The notes below the pieces were generated by a model. That model saw only the letters and a program-made list of their open reading frames with translations. It made no database searches and was not told the origin of the DNA. This document shows, piece after piece, positions 21,880 through 33,777 of a stretch of DNA of 64,000 bases. Positions within the stretch are counted from its first letter, which is position 1. Every line of letters begins with the position of its first letter. This stretch comes from Puccinia triticina (Eukaryota; Basidiomycota; Pucciniomycetes; Pucciniales; Pucciniaceae). A program made the position numbers and the translations under genes. Where the stretch lies: assembly GCF_026914185.1 (NCBI RefSeq), contig NC_070561.1:2108001-2172000 (forward strand). Reading direction: 5' to 3'.

Positions 21880-23825
21880 AGCGTGGTAGAAATGTCCACT
21901 CGGGGATAGCGCGGGCGGGAATTCACAGAGCGGCTCAGGCAGAGTGCTTTCCGGTGACATAAGCACTGAGGATGATGTCAGAAAAGCATGCTAGGAAAGC
22001 TTACGGAAAGTCACACGCAGACTGGAATGCACGGATTGGGGATCACTGATTTTGGATCGGGTATTCGGATTGGAGCGGAAAAAGACAGGGCTGGACTGCG
22101 GTGGACTACACATGTGGACTGGTAGCAGCAGCGCGTCAGCAGGTGAGCCACAACAGCCAAAGCGGGTGGAACCGGGGTGGAGGCGGTGGTGAGAGACCGA
22201 ATGGCGGGGGCTAGACAGAGGAAGGTGGGAGGTCAAGTGTCAGAGATGAGCGGAGTCTGGGAGAGTGACATGCGGAAGAGCAGGTGGAGCTGGAGGACTA
22301 GTGCGGGAGCATGTCAGATGTGCAGGATCGGGTGGGAACGGCGATGTGTGTGGAGGGAAGGACAGGAAAAGGGTTCATGGATTTCTCTTCTCTTTCCTTA
22401 TCCTATTATCCTATCATCTTATCACCAGGGGAGAATTTGACGCACTCTCCAGAGAGTGCCAGAGTCTAATTTTATGTTGTTCTGGGTCTGATGTGAGTCT
22501 GATGTGGATTAGGAAATGATTGATAAATTCTTCAGAAGTCAATGGGAAGTGTGTTGGAAGTGATGCCAAATTATCACAGGACCTTATTCAATGTTGTATA
22601 GAACCACTTAATTTTCTAAGTATAACTTAATTACAATCTGTCATGAAATCATAGTTAATCAATGCCCAACTATTACTCATTTATGGTGAATTTCTGCTGA
22701 TCAATTTCTCTATGTCAAAGGGGTTCCAAACAACGTAAATTTTACCTGCGGGGGCTTTAATGGCTTTCTGACCAGTTTTTACTTGTAATGGAGCTGTGAA
22801 AGGCGCCTCCAGTGATCTGTCACCCTAATGTACGCGCGTACACGAAAGTGAAATTGGCAAAGTGGAAAAAAACCCACATGCATGTGCATGGAGACATTGG
22901 AAAACAAACAAACACAAAAACAACTCACAAGCTTATATATGTTAAGAAGGCAGGATGTCTATCTGAAATCTGTGACCACACACCTCCAAGCTTGACTTGA
23001 CTCATATTTTCACCCTACTTTCATCATTTTTTGGCTGAATTCCAGATGATACCGGCCTTCTTTAGCAAAATATGCCAATTCAGATGGGCCTTTCACATCA
23101 TTCTAACAGGGATGTACATGTTGTTGATCTGCGGGAGGCCCAACCTGCAATTTGTAACAAACTTGCACACGCGCACATTACAGTTAGATTAGAAAAGTGA
23201 GAGAAATTACCACCTTCATGCGCATATAAATAATATGAATTGAAAACCAATCATTCATCTTAATTACCAAACACTTCAAATGGAATTATGCTTTGATTGT
23301 GGCCATTGTGTCTTAGTGGTTTCAACCGTATTCCAGTTTTTCTCCAGTTGACTTCTTCATGACTTCTGGATGGTTTATGCCTGAATACAGGATCAGTTTC
23401 AAATCATTTGTGGATTAGTTCCAGAATTTTTCATTAATTCTTGCACTAATTTCATCAAAGGCATCCAGCACAGTTGTAGAAAAAGGGTACAGTATGGCAC
23501 TCTCTGGAGAGTGCGTCAAAATCTCCCCTGGTGTATGGATTACTCATTATTGTACTTACACTTACGGAAGTACAAGAGTATTAGGAGATACATTCGTGAA
23601 CTTGTCTTTACTTTCAGAGTGACTTGCGGGTTCTGTGCTTGGGAAGTGCGGAGCTTTATTCATTTGTGGATTATTACACTATAGATCAGGCTCAGAGAGG
23701 AGCGCTGAAGGCTAGCGGATAGTAGCAGTGCGGAGCCTAGTCACGAACAATCACCCAGCAAGGACACTAATATTCTTGAAGGAGGCGGTCAGCGGACATT
23801 TTCCACCGACTAACCAGCTTTTATT
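21880..23825. repeat. Core of element 1, shared with element 2
   Basis: Once the insertion at 22423-23533 is removed, this about 830-bp segment aligns by eye with about 32700-33895. Shared landmarks include GCATAAGCACTGAGGATGA, ACAAGAGTATTAG, CTATAGATCAGGCTCA and TATTCTTGAAG. No long conserved reading frame was seen in both copies, so the core may be non-coding or act as RNA. Confidence 0.7.
22423..23533. mobile_element. CACCAGG-family DNA transposon, copy A
   Basis: A 1111-bp element with ends CACCAGGGGAGA and TCTCCCCTGGTG. The terminal inverted repeats of about 39 bp contain an internal palindrome (CACTCTCCAGAGAGTG). TAT is duplicated at 22420-22422 and 23534-23536. A copy more than 90 percent similar by eye lies at 52155-53263. 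There is no transposase, so it must be moved in trans. The 3-bp duplication and CAC ends suggest a CACTA-like relation. Confidence 0.85.
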
Positions 23826-24420
23826 CTCACACCAATCCGTTCATCAGGTGGATATTCACTCCACTCAATGTCCCGTTTGGTTCATGGAGTGGAGCGGGTA
23901 GCCCACTCAATGACCAACCTGGTCATTGGTGGAGTAGTTATCCACTCAATGACCAACTTGGTCATTGGTGGATTAGTTATCCACTCAATGACTGGGTTGG
24001 TCATCAAGTGGAGTGTGTATCCACTTGATGACCCGGTCCGGCCATTGAGTGGAGTGTATGTGTCCACTCAATAACCTGGTCCAGCCATCGAGTCGGTATG
24101 GATGACCCAATTGGGTCATCAAGTGGAGTGTGTACCCACTTGATGACCCGGTCCGGTTATCAAGTCAAGTATGTAGTTATCCACTTGATGACCGGCTAGG
24201 TCATTGAGTGGAGTGTGTGCAGTCAATGACCAACCCGGGTAATCGAGTGGAGTGTGTATCCACTTGATGACCAGGTTAGTCATTGAGTGGGGTGTGTGCG
24301 TGTGTCCAATCGCTGGTTTTGGGGAAGAGTTGAGTGTGTACCCAACCTGATGACCCGTGTTGACCAGCCATTGGATGGAGTTATGCATTCCAGGTGATGA
24401 CTGGTATTGACTGGTCATTG
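23826..24420. repeat. Right subterminal hairpin array of element 1
   Basis: About a dozen hairpins of the form CCACTTGATGACC / GGTCATTGAGTGG with loops of 4-12 bp, separated by GTGTGTAT-like spacers. Units near 24300-24420 are more degenerate. Confidence 0.75.
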
Positions 24421-24568
24421 GAAGGGGTGCCCTAAAACTTTGCTGGTCCCGGTTGGATTACCAGCAAAGTTTTACCATTTCTGGTGGGAATTTTATGGCC
24501 CAAATGTGCACCAGCAAGGAAGATTTTATGGGGTCACCAGGAGCCAAAAATCCAATCGTGAACCCCCC

Positions 24569-25690
24569 TATTAATCCTCAAACAGAGTCACAGAAATCCA
24601 AACTAATTTTGGTTATTTGGCTGAGGGTTCAGAGGCCCGCAAGCTACAGGGTTTGGGGCGGACGGAAATTTGAGAAAAATTGGCCCGGCCCAACCTACAC
24701 TGACACAGAGCACTGGGCACACCTATCTACTACCCCAAATATGGTGTTCAAAATTTATGGTGTTCAAAGTTGGTTTGCATAGTTTTATCTAAGTATATTA
24801 AATCCACACTTTTGTGGAAATTGGGTTCATGGGTTCACCCTCCCCCTTTCCCAAAAAGGCCCCAAAAGGCAGCCAGTTTGGCTGTGGCCCATTTGATGCA
24901 AAATCCCCCAATCCCATCTTTCGAGGCAGAAGTATGTTTGACTTTGCTGCCGTGGAAATTAAAATTAAATTCCCCAAACATAAATGCCTTGGACTGCTCC
25001 CCCAAATCATGAACCATGATTGAAAAGGGACCGGATTCTCCCCCCTCCACCTGTTGCAATTGCAAGGGGGGAAGGGGGCAAATGGTGTTTAAAAATGAGC
25101 TCAGCGTGCGCAGGGGAGCTCAGGATCAACTTTAGTTATTTGAAGTTAAAACATTCCAAAAATTTGTCATTTTCCAACCTGTTGCAAGTGCAGCAGGGGG
25201 ATTTAAAGTCATTTTTCCTTGGGCCTAATGCAAGTGCAGAAGGCGGAGGCGCCCCCCTCAGCCTTTGCAAGTGCAACAGGGGAGGGTGCAGTCTTTATAC
25301 CCCCTCAGGCCCCCGCAAGTGCGGGGACGGAGCGGGTGTCTGACAGATTGAGCTCTGCCTCCGCAATTGCGGGAGGCGAACTGGATCCGTGGCGCTTGGG
25401 ACTCGTCAACAATGCCCTATTTATGCACAACACCACAACTCGACTTACGTCAAGACTTCGACTGGTTTTAGGCGCCAATTATAAACGATATTTGGCAATT
25501 ATTTGGGAGATTTTTGAAATTTCCCTGATTGTTTTTTCCACTATTTTTTTGTTACCACATTTTTGTTTTGGGACCCAAATCACCTAGAGGAGGTGATTTG
25601 GACCAGAAAATTTTCAGAATTTTCATTTTGGGGCCGAGTACAGCCATACTGCAGATGTATTCAGCGGTACAACTGAGTTGCCATTGAATC
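24569..25690. other. Repeat-derived region with a GCAATTGC palindrome series
   Basis: No gene supported. Between about 25040 and 25385 a series of degenerate palindromes recurs: TTGCAATTGCAA, TTGCAAGTGCA with AGGGGG neighbours, CCCCGCAAGTGCGGGG and CTCCGCAATTGCGGGAGG. This resembles the self-complementary foldback elements elsewhere in the window, but no terminal repeat or target duplication was found. Confidence 0.4.
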
Positions 25691-26693
25691 TTGAATACAC
25701 CACCACATGGCAGTGGTTTTGAAAATTCTCTAGGCCCGATATCCCCTTCCAACCAGCAACAATCCCCGCCCATCCCCCATATCCAAGAGTCTGACTCCAC
25801 AGAAGATTCCAAAGGCAACCGGGTGCGAGGAGGGCATATTTTAGGTCGCAAAGAGAATCCTTACGGGGGAGACAAACCTTGGCGCCTGGATGTAGTTTGA
25901 GCCAACAATGATCCCATCCTCAGGCTGGACACAGAAGCAGGTACAAACTACTAACTAATACCTGACTTTTATCACAACTAACCCACCTCTCCTATTCCAG
26001 ATCCCCTGATTGCACATGGCGGCCCACCTGCTCAGTCTGACGAAGACATCCTCACAGACAACAAGCCAGCTGAGGATGACGCGCGCTCAACCACCGTGGG
26101 AGGTGAGCTTCAGTTGATCTCGTTGTTGCCCCCCCCCGGGTCGCATTCCCCATTACTTACTGAAGAGCCCCGTCTCCTGTCAATTGACAGGAGCTCAAGC
26201 AACCCAGGGACCGGGTGTGTCCGCATCCACAAAACCACCAGCCGGCCCGCCCATTGCCACGCAAGCCGCAAGCGCTCCCCACCTGGCTCAACCTCAACCA
26301 GCCAGACAAAACCCTCCGGCTTGCCATCGCCGTGCATGTGCTGAAGGCCGTGCTCCTAACGTCCCAGGAGGTCGTCCCCACCTCACTGCCGAGTACTACG
26401 TCAATGGCATCAGGGTGGACAAGAACGATCTGCGTTGCAGGCCCCGCGCAGGTGTGGTCCCGCCAACGAGGGGACTCATCCTTGATGGGTTCCTCGCCAA
26501 CTGTAGGATCAACCAGACCAATTGGCACACACGGGTCATATTAAGGGAAAATAGGGTTGTTGATTGGCCCTTTTTCCTACGATCTAATGAGAGATCTCTC
26601 CGCGACATGGGGATGTTGCATGGTGCTGCCTGTGCATTATGTCAGGGAGCTGTGGCGTTACGACACCGGGCAGCCCAAAATCCTTACCCCTAG
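25691..26693 (+). pseudogene. Spliced but broken Pro/Ser-rich coding sequence next to a Harbinger transposase
   Basis: A coding-like frame (NTPPHGSGFENSLGPISP onwards) with no clear ATG runs to TGA at about 25898 and then continues in the same frame (ANNDPILRLDTEA) to a good intron, 25941-26000, with GTACAAA and a CTAAC branch-like site. Exon DPLIAHGGPPAQSDEDILTD follows, then a second intron (about 26102-26190) and a long Pro/Ala/Arg-rich exon to 26693. It converges with the minus-strand transposase starting at 26776. PIF/Harbinger elements often carry a second, DNA-binding protein, so this may be its remnant. No Myb-like motif was recognised, so the link rests on position only. Confidence 0.4.
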
Positions 26694-26775
26694 TTGTTCT
26701 AGTACAACGGCCCTTGTTATCCTATTCTCATACCAATCAAATGAAGTATGACTAGAGCAATTCATTGCTTTCCTA

Positions 26776-28115
26776 TTAGGTACATAAAGAGTCTCTGATG
26801 GCATCACGTTGGGTCCTCATGTAGGGGAATTTATCCCCGGGGGCTGCCACTCCCTCCGCCACATTAACATTAACCACATCCCAAGGGATCCGCCGGCCGT
26901 ACCTGCGCTCAAGTGCCGTGCGGTCGTCCCAGTTCTGAAGATAAAGTGAACCCCGGCGGTTGAGCAGGTTATGCAGAATCATGCAGGCAAAAGTGTTGTC
27001 CCGCACGCGTATTGGCCATGCCGCCTGAGGGGTGAGGAGGATCCGGAACCGGTTCTTCAATTGCCCAAACGCATGCTTGACGACTATCCAAGTCAATGAT
27101 TGGATGTAGTTAAAATCCTTGTTCTCCTGGGTTGCAACTGACGGGTATGGCACGAGGATGGGGACGTGCTCTGGATACCCGGCGTCCCCAATAAGCATGG
27201 CCTCCGCAGGAATCATTGGCGGGCCATATCCTAGGAGACTATGACCCAACCGAGACCGTCTGAATACTTGGGTGTCGTGCATTGATCCCAGCCCTCCGCC
27301 ACTGACCTAGGTAGGATGACAAATGAACAAATATTAGTGGTTGGTTGAATCACATGCCAAAAAAAACCAGCTCACATTGCGGAAGTTGCTGTCTCCGTCA
27401 ACGACACACTGGAAGACAATTGAGGCCCAGCTCTTCCGGTTGATGTGCCCTTTCCATTCATTGTGGGGGGGTACAGCCAGCGGTATGTGGGTGCCGTCAA
27501 TGGCACCCACAACATTGGGGATGCCATGGAGCCGTTTGAAAGAATCTTTGATGGAAGCCCACTGTTTGGGTTTGTCAAAAGTGGGCCAGCTATGAAGGCC
27601 CCAGTTAGAGAAAAATCTTGCCGCTGTTGACCGAGTAGCAGCAGAAAAAACTGCACACCTGACTGAGCGATTACTCAGGACCCGGAGCAGCGGTGGGTAG
27701 TTACGATACGCTACGATAACCGCCATTATCTGCGTAGCGTAACGCTTGCCGTTACTGCGCTCAGGCGTTAGTGCTACTAGTAACAACTATTTGTAACCCC
27801 GGGCCTGATTTTTCTGGTGTGTTACTTGTGTTACTAGTAGCGTAACACATTAACCACTGGTTAACAAGATAAAGAGGGGCAAATGGCCCCCTCTGGATCA
27901 TATGCCGTCCAATATCTGCCCCTCCGTGCGGGCAGATATCGCAACGGATGTTAAATGCCATACATCCTGGGTATGCAATATTGTATTGCACTTCCGTTAC
28001 GGTTAACGGTAACGGTAACAAGAGAAAAACCGTTACGATATTGGTACGTTACCAATAACCGTACCGTAACTACCCACCGTTTCCCGGAGCACCATTCTCC
28101 TCGTGTTGATTCAGA
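26776..28115 (-). pseudogene. PIF/Harbinger (HARBI1-like) DDE transposase, interrupted and mutated
   Basis: On the minus strand the 3' exon is 27306-26776 and the preceding exon runs upstream from 27376, joined by an intron with GTGAGC and CCTAG. Family motifs are GAIDGTHIPL with the first catalytic Asp, LIGDAGYP with the second, and ACMILHNLL. The usual catalytic Glu in the VExAFGxLK motif is Lys here (VVKHAFGQLKNRF, codon AAG), which one G-to-A change explains, so the enzyme should be inactive. The 5' part is split by a 393-bp foldback element at 27690-28082. Reading across the junction restores the frame MVLRVLSNRS. Upstream of 28115 coding sequence is no longer recognisable. Family knowledge: these enzymes cut and paste elements flanked by 3-bp targets. 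Confidence 0.85.
27690..28082. mobile_element. Foldback element built on GTTAC/GTAAC words, with 9-bp target duplication
   Basis: The ends are GCGGTGGGTAGTTACG and CGTAACTACCCACCGTTT. CCCGGAGCA occurs directly outside both ends (27681-27689 and 28083-28091). Removing the element and one copy of the duplication restores the transposase frame. The interior is dominated by GTTAC, GTAAC and TAACGG words plus a GGGGCAAATGGCCCC hairpin. The 8- to 9-bp duplication suggests hAT- or Mutator-type mobilisation in trans. Confidence 0.85.
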
Positions 28116-29066
28116 TGCCAGAGGGCATAAATGTGAACTGGGGTGGGGTCAAGGTAAGGTGGGAGCATTTGGTGATGGTCAAGGCTTGTGGTTCTGGCAG
28201 GCAGCGGATGGCAACTTGGTGGGTGGAAAGCGCTAGGCACGAGCAGTTTATAATTGTACCATTATTTGAGGCTTTTTTGAAACCATTTTGGGCTGGTATT
28301 CTGTAACCAAAAATGGAATTGTGCCGAAATAAAAAAAAATTGGAAAAAATTTCAAAAAATACTCAAATATTGTTTATAATTGGCGCCTTAGGATTATGAA
28401 ACACAAACCTCTCATCCCAATTCAAATCAATGAAACATCACTAACGGAATTGGCGGAGTGGCGTGAATCAAAGTCAAGACAATAACATACAGGCCGTTGG
28501 TCAAAGGTAGAACATAAAATATGTATTGCCCGATTTGGGCTTCCAACCAACTACCCGGGCCCTTGTGGCTACACACCCGGACGACTGGGGCGCCACCCGA
28601 TCGTGCCTGGTGGCGCCACCTTGACCCCGCAAGAGAGGAACGCCAACTTGGCGTTCCTTGGAAGTATGCAGGCACGGCGTCGGCTCCCCGCGCCACGCGT
28701 GCATACAGTTCGCGCCATCGCTGTCGCCCAAATGGCGTCCACTGGTGGTGACGCCAGGCGGACACACTTCGTAAGCACGCCTAAGAGCTGCCTGGATGGT
28801 CACCACCAGGCGGCGAGCATGGCGCAGGCCTGCGGCCCGCCTGCCGCCCTTTGGGGGGTAGGCCCTGCGGCCTGTGGGCGGGCCTCGGAGCAGCGTTCGC
28901 CTCATTCTGTCGCATGACCAGCAACCAGCAGTCAACCATGCGGCATCCTGAAGGACCTTCGGGGATACGGCAGGATGGCACTCAAGGGGCCACTCGCTGA
29001 CGACAGGGGGGCACTCCTGGGGGCGAGCCGGAGGCAGCATGTGGGCTCGATGTGTAGGGCGACACG
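28116..29066. other. GC-rich region with nested perfect palindromes
   Basis: No gene supported. The part from 28570 to 28900 carries palindromes such as GGTGGCGCCACC, GAACGCCAACTTGGCGTTCC and GCGCAGGCCTGCGG, and repeated TGGCGTC/GACGCCA words, again in the self-complementary style of the foldback elements. Termini were not determined. Confidence 0.4.
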
Positions 29067-29882
29067 AGGACCCTGGCAACCCCCTATAAATGGGCGGCAT
29101 GTAAAATCCCCAATTTTTCCGAAATTCATACATTTTCACAGCCCATTCATACACGTTTCATGTGTACCCTCAGAGGATTTTGAAAAATTTCATACATATT
29201 TCATGCCTACCATTTTTTTTTCTGCGGGAGGGGGTGCAAGCCTGTTTTTTTGAAGCTATCCATTTTTTCTAGCTTCAAGGGCGCCAGTGCACATGAAAAA
29301 ACATCAAAATAAGAAAGAAAATGTCTTGAATTACTGTACTAATGTTGAATGAATACAATCAACTGAAAATTCAATCAAGCTTTATTTTTTTTCTTTGCAA
29401 GAGCTTTCATATGTAAGAACTCTTTTTCCCAGTGTTCCAAGAATGAAGGTTGAGACATGGCAAGATAAAATAAATTCATCATCCGGAAATGTCATCAACA
29501 AATGGCTGGGTGCGCACTTCGCGCTAAATTGGCACCAATGAACAAATTTGACTGTTGACCATCCTGACAGGTCCTGCCAAGGGGGGGTTGAGAGGGAGCA
29601 CTTGGTGACTCCCGGCTGGTCTCATACATTTTTTGACCATCCTGACAGGTGCTGCCAAGGAGGGGGGGGAGGGTCAAGAGGCAGCGCTTGGTGGCTCCCA
29701 GGGTCTCATAAATTTTTCATTACTACCCTCCCTTCTCTGAGGAAAATCTCATACATTTGAGGTGCCTACCCTTAATGGCAAAAAAAGACATTCATACCAT
29801 TTTCATGTGTACCATTTTGTGATTTTGCCAAATAATTCATACATTTTCATGCCGCCCATTTATAGGGGGTTGCCAGGGTCCT
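29067..29882. mobile_element. hAT-like non-autonomous element with ends AGGACCCTGGCAACC
   Basis: An 816-bp element. The ends AGGACCCTGGCAACCCCC and GGGGGTTGCCAGGGTCCT continue inward through TATAAATGGGCGGCATG for about 35 bp. The flanks GCGACACG (29059-29066) and GCAACACG (29883-29890) match in 7 of 8 bases, like an aged 8-bp target duplication. Inside, a segment with ACCATCCTGACAGGT...GCCAAGG occurs twice (29558-29590, 29636-29665). No transposase. Confidence 0.7.
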
Positions 29883-30289
29883 GCAACACGGCTACCGCCT
29901 GTGTACCTGCAGCGACACACAGCTGTATCAAGTCTTCATGGAGACGAGGGCAACGCAAGGGTCACCCAAATGGGCCTGCCGGTTCAACCTCTCGCAGGCA
30001 AATGGCAGGCATGTGGGGTCTCAGGGGCACATAAAATACTCAAAAAATCTCACGGGACCCAAGGCGGGTCTGGGTAGGGTTTGGGAGGTACGAATTTAGT
30101 TTTGGGGATAACATACATATAATATAGGGAATCACAATGGGGGGAGGGGTGGTCTGGTCACCGCGGGGTCAAGTAAATGTGAGTATACTGTATGTTACTT
30201 GTTTGACAAATTGGGGAGGGAGGTGGGTGCGTTGGTATTTTGCAGGCTGAGCCTGGAGGGATGCCTAACTTAACTAAGTCCCACTCTCC

Positions 30290-30475
30290 TACAGGTGGAG
30301 TGGTAAAACACTGATCCCATTAGCACTGTTCACGTAAGAAATCTATGACCATGTGAGAGATATACATCAGCATACTTTCCCAGCCAAATTGGCTGGCACA
30401 ATGGGATAAACTTTATTTCAATCTTGCTGATGTTTAGCTTATGTGAACAGTGCTATTGTGCCGACCGGAGGGAGG
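30290..30475 (+). repeat. tRNA-like (SINE-head-like) segment split by a small element
   Basis: GGTGGAGTGGTAAAACACTG resembles a pol III A box/D-arm and recurs at 51668 and 51913. In the 51668 copy it is followed directly by ATTGCGCCGACCGGAG. Here the same GTGCCGACCGGAGG continues only after the element 30323-30453. No complete tRNA fold was found. Confidence 0.4.
30323..30453. mobile_element. Small Tc1/mariner-like MITE with TA target
   Basis: A 131-bp element with ends GCACTGTTCACGTAAG and CTTATGTGAACAGTGC, one mismatch over 16 bp. TA flanks both ends. It splits a tRNA-like repeat whose uninterrupted relative is at 51668. Confidence 0.7.
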
Positions 30476-32019
30476 GACTTACGCGCTAAACGGACTTACA
30501 GGCTGACAGCATTTGGTTTTTTGGTGGGGACTTTTTTAAAACTGCTCTCACCCATCCATTTCCTGTCCAATTTCATTATTGTTTGGATTTCCATGATGAC
30601 CAAAGTCTTCTTTATCCATGTACTATACCCACCTATCCCCAACCTGTCTTATTGATCTGCAATGTCCCTTGTAACATTGTGAGTTTTGGATTCTGTACAG
30701 TGTGAACTTTGTAATATAGGATGAAGCGGACCACAGATAGTCACAAAAAATGGATCTGATGGGTTCTGAAGGCCTCAAAAAATTCAGGAAAATTTGGAGA
30801 GATTCTCCTTGATCTTGGGAATCTTTTGTTCCCCCAAACCTTTGCTGCCCAATGGGAAAGGGTGGCGCCAGAAACTTTTGAAAAAAGACATAGTTCTGAT
30901 TCTGTCAGCCCAAACTTGGAAATTGGGTGTAAGTCCCTCCTTTGGGGGGTCCTGGCGGGACAGTGTCCCCCCTCAAATAGAGGGAATTTGTTAAGTTAGG
31001 AGGGATGCCTGGGTTGGCCTGTAGTTGCTGGAGTAGGCTTTGACATTGCTGAGCATAACAGTGTCGCGGGTCGCACTCCGCATGAGTTCCTATCACATAG
31101 CCAAAATCAGCTTTTTCAATGGCTAACAGATATAAACAAGAATTCTGACCTTGACCGCAGGCAAATATTCAAGGATATGGGCTTGATTTGCCTGGCTAAG
31201 TGGGGCGGGGAGGTTTGGGCTGTTTCCCTGATTAAGAGCGCTGAGGGTGCCTCGAAGGTACCGCCGGCACCTGCCCTGCACCCGCCAGGCGGTGCCGGGT
31301 GCACATTTTTTTGAAAAAAGCGGTGCGGTAGCCGGGTACCTCTCACACCCGGTTCCAACAGCAGAATCTCTAAAAAGGAATCCCCAACATTCTCCCTCTG
31401 CAAATGATTATCCCAAGTCAAAGCCACTATCAACTCCCATTACATATGACATAGACCCTTGTTGATACGGCAATGTTTTCCTGGCCTGTTGTTCATTAAT
31501 TATTCAACCCAACCTCAGTTTTATTCAAAGAGTTACACCAGTAATTAGGAAAAATTTTGTACACTCTCAGTTCCGGTAACCTCTATTTGTTCAAGGGATT
31601 TTGTTGCAGCATGTGCTCATTTGTGGTTTTGGTCAGGGGGTTCCCAAGGGTGGGGGGGCCAACGGGCATGAAGTGCGCGCGGCCTTGTGTCTCTACATTC
31701 CATCACTTGGGTTTTGGAGGGGTGGCGGCGTAGCCGCCTTGACCTCTAGTTCTGAGAAATTTGCAAGAAATTAAAAAAATTCCACATTTTTCATTTTTTT
31801 ATTTCATAATCATTGTTAGGAACTTATTTTCCACCCCTGTAGCCAATCTCATGACTTCAACACTATGGCCGGAGCTTCTGCATTCAAAAATGTGGTGCCA
31901 AAAACATTAGATGACCCACTGTACATACATGCCAATGGCCGGCACCAGCTGGTCCCCAAGTGCAGTATACCCACTCCCCTGATGTCCAGCCAGCACGCAC
32001 GTGGAGTGCAAATCACCGG

Positions 32020-32475
32020 TCATTGAGGGGATTAAGGATTCCTCTTGATGACCAGAACAGTCCCAGTTATTGAGAGGAGTAAACACACCTCTCAATGACC
32101 AGAATGGTCCCGGTTATTGTGAGGAGTAAACACACCTCTCAATGACCAGAACAGTCCCAGTTATTGAGAGGAGTAAACACACCTCTCAATGACCGGAACA
32201 GTCCCGGCTATTGAGAGGAGTAAACACACCTCTCAATGACCGGAACAGTCCCAGTTATTGAGAGGAGTAAACACACCTCTTGGTGACTGGAACATTCCCG
32301 GTCATTGAGAGATTAAGCATTCCTCTTGATGACAAGAACAGTCTGGGTCATTGAGAGGAGTAAACACACCTCTCAATGACAAGAACAGTCCCGGTCATTG
32401 AGAGGAGTAAATACACCACTCAATGACCAGAACAAACCCGGGCATTGAGAAAGTAATTGTCTTGATGACTGAGTA
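32020..32475. repeat. Left subterminal hairpin array of element 2
   Basis: Nine to ten regular units of about 47 bp: CCTCTCAATGACC, an 11-bp loop (GGAACAGTCCC), GGTTATTGAGAGG and a constant spacer AGTAAACACA. The spacing is more regular than in the other arrays. Confidence 0.9.
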
Positions 32476-33382
32476 TGCTCCGGTGTGGTGATTTATATGG
32501 GCAGTGTTAAGGCCTGTTCTGTGGAGAGGAAGATGGGGTCTGGGTTCTGGTGTTCTGGGGGTTCTGGATCCAAGATGGTAGATTGCAGGATGAGGAAGAG
32601 GCTTGGATCTCCAGCCTCTCGAACCTTGAGTATGGTCCGTGACATGTACGTGTAGTCTATGTACATGTGAGTCTGCGCTGCGGAGCCCGCGCTACGGCTC
32701 ATAACAGGCAGGTGTGGTAGAATGTCCACTTGGTGATAGCATGGGCAGGAATGCACAGAGAGGCTGAGCGCAGAGTGCATTCCGGTGGCATAAGCACTGA
32801 GGATGATGTCAGAAAGCTTACAGAAATTCGCAAGGATCATGTGGATCACGGATTGGATATGCGGACCGCAGAGGAAAGGCAGGGATGCACTGCGGCGGAC
32901 TGGTAGCAGCTGCGCATCAACAGGTGAGCCAAGGCAGCCAAAGCGGGTGGAACTTGGGCGGAGGCGTTGGTGAGAGACTGACTGATGGGGGCTAGACAGA
33001 GGGCATGGGAGGTCAAGCGTTGGAGATGAGCGGAGTTTGGGACAATGATGTGTGGGAAATTGGGTGGAGCTGACAGACTAGTGCAGGAAAGTGTTGAATC
33101 TGCGGGATTGGGTGGGAACAGAGATGCATGTGGAGAGAATGGGCTGGATTTTCATGGTTTCTCTTCTCTTTTTCTTTTCCATCATCTTACTCACTAATAA
33201 TCATTGTAATTACAACTTACGGATGTACAAGAGTATTAGAAGAGTTTTATGTGACCTTATCTTTTGCTTACAGGATTACCATTGTGGATTTGTGCTTGCG
33301 GAGTGTAGAGCTTTATTGAATTGCAGATTATTAAACTATAGATCAGGCTCAACAAGGAGCACTGAAGGCTAGCGGAATATAG

Positions 33383-33777
33383 TCAGGGCGTAAATGTGTT
33401 GGGCCAACCCAAAACCGACCCAAGACCCGTCAGGTTTTGGGGCGGGGTTGGGCACGTTCTTAAAGAAAATGGCATGACCAAAAACCAACCCAAACCATCT
33501 TGTGAAATCTTTGGGTTGGGTCCAGGCAGCCTATTTCCTAATTGGGTCAGTCTGTGACCCGACTATGGCGCCTCCAACAGTCAATTTGGGGGGTTTTGGC
33601 GCCTAATAGGTCGGGTCAAACCAAGACCCAAACCAACCCAATCCAAAAAAGTATGCATCGGGTTGGGTTTGGGCAGCATATGTTCAAATCTGCCCTGACC
33701 CAACCCAACCTGCGCTAAACGTTGGGTTGGGTTTGGGCGCTGTTTTTCAACCCAAACCCAACCCATTTACACCCTGA
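33383..33777. mobile_element. hAT-like element with TCAGGG ends, copy 1
   Basis: Starts TCAGGGCGTAAATG and ends TTTACACCCTGA. The flanks GAATATAG and GAAAGTAG are 6 of 8 alike. Element 1 lacks this insertion at the equivalent place (GGCTAGCGGATAGTAGCAG near 23710), so the insertion is proven. The interior is mostly GGGTTGGGTTTGGG-type sequence and its complement. Confidence 0.8.

Larger units (their letters stand above)
19310..24568. mobile_element. Large hairpin-array element 1 (composite, nested insertions)
   Basis: The putative ends are GGGGGGTTCAC at 19310 and its complement GTGAACCCCCC at 24558-24568, with weaker inverted similarity for about 30 bp further in. Inside, from left to right: a hairpin array, a CACCAGG-family insertion (19783-21624), the rest of the array (21625-21870), a core (about 21880-23825) interrupted by a second CACCAGG-family insertion, and a right hairpin array (23826-24420). 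The core is also present at about 32700-33895 between equivalent arrays, which supports array-core-array as one unit. The exact outer limits are uncertain. Confidence 0.5.
29883..31920. other. Repeat-derived region without supported genes
   Basis: Contains the small element at 30323-30453, a tRNA-like segment at about 30290, and GC-rich palindromes around 31250-31355 (GGTACCGCCGGCACC, CACCCGCCAGGCGGTGCC). The open frames are short and lack domains. G-rich strand bias is visible near 31640-31730. Confidence 0.4.
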
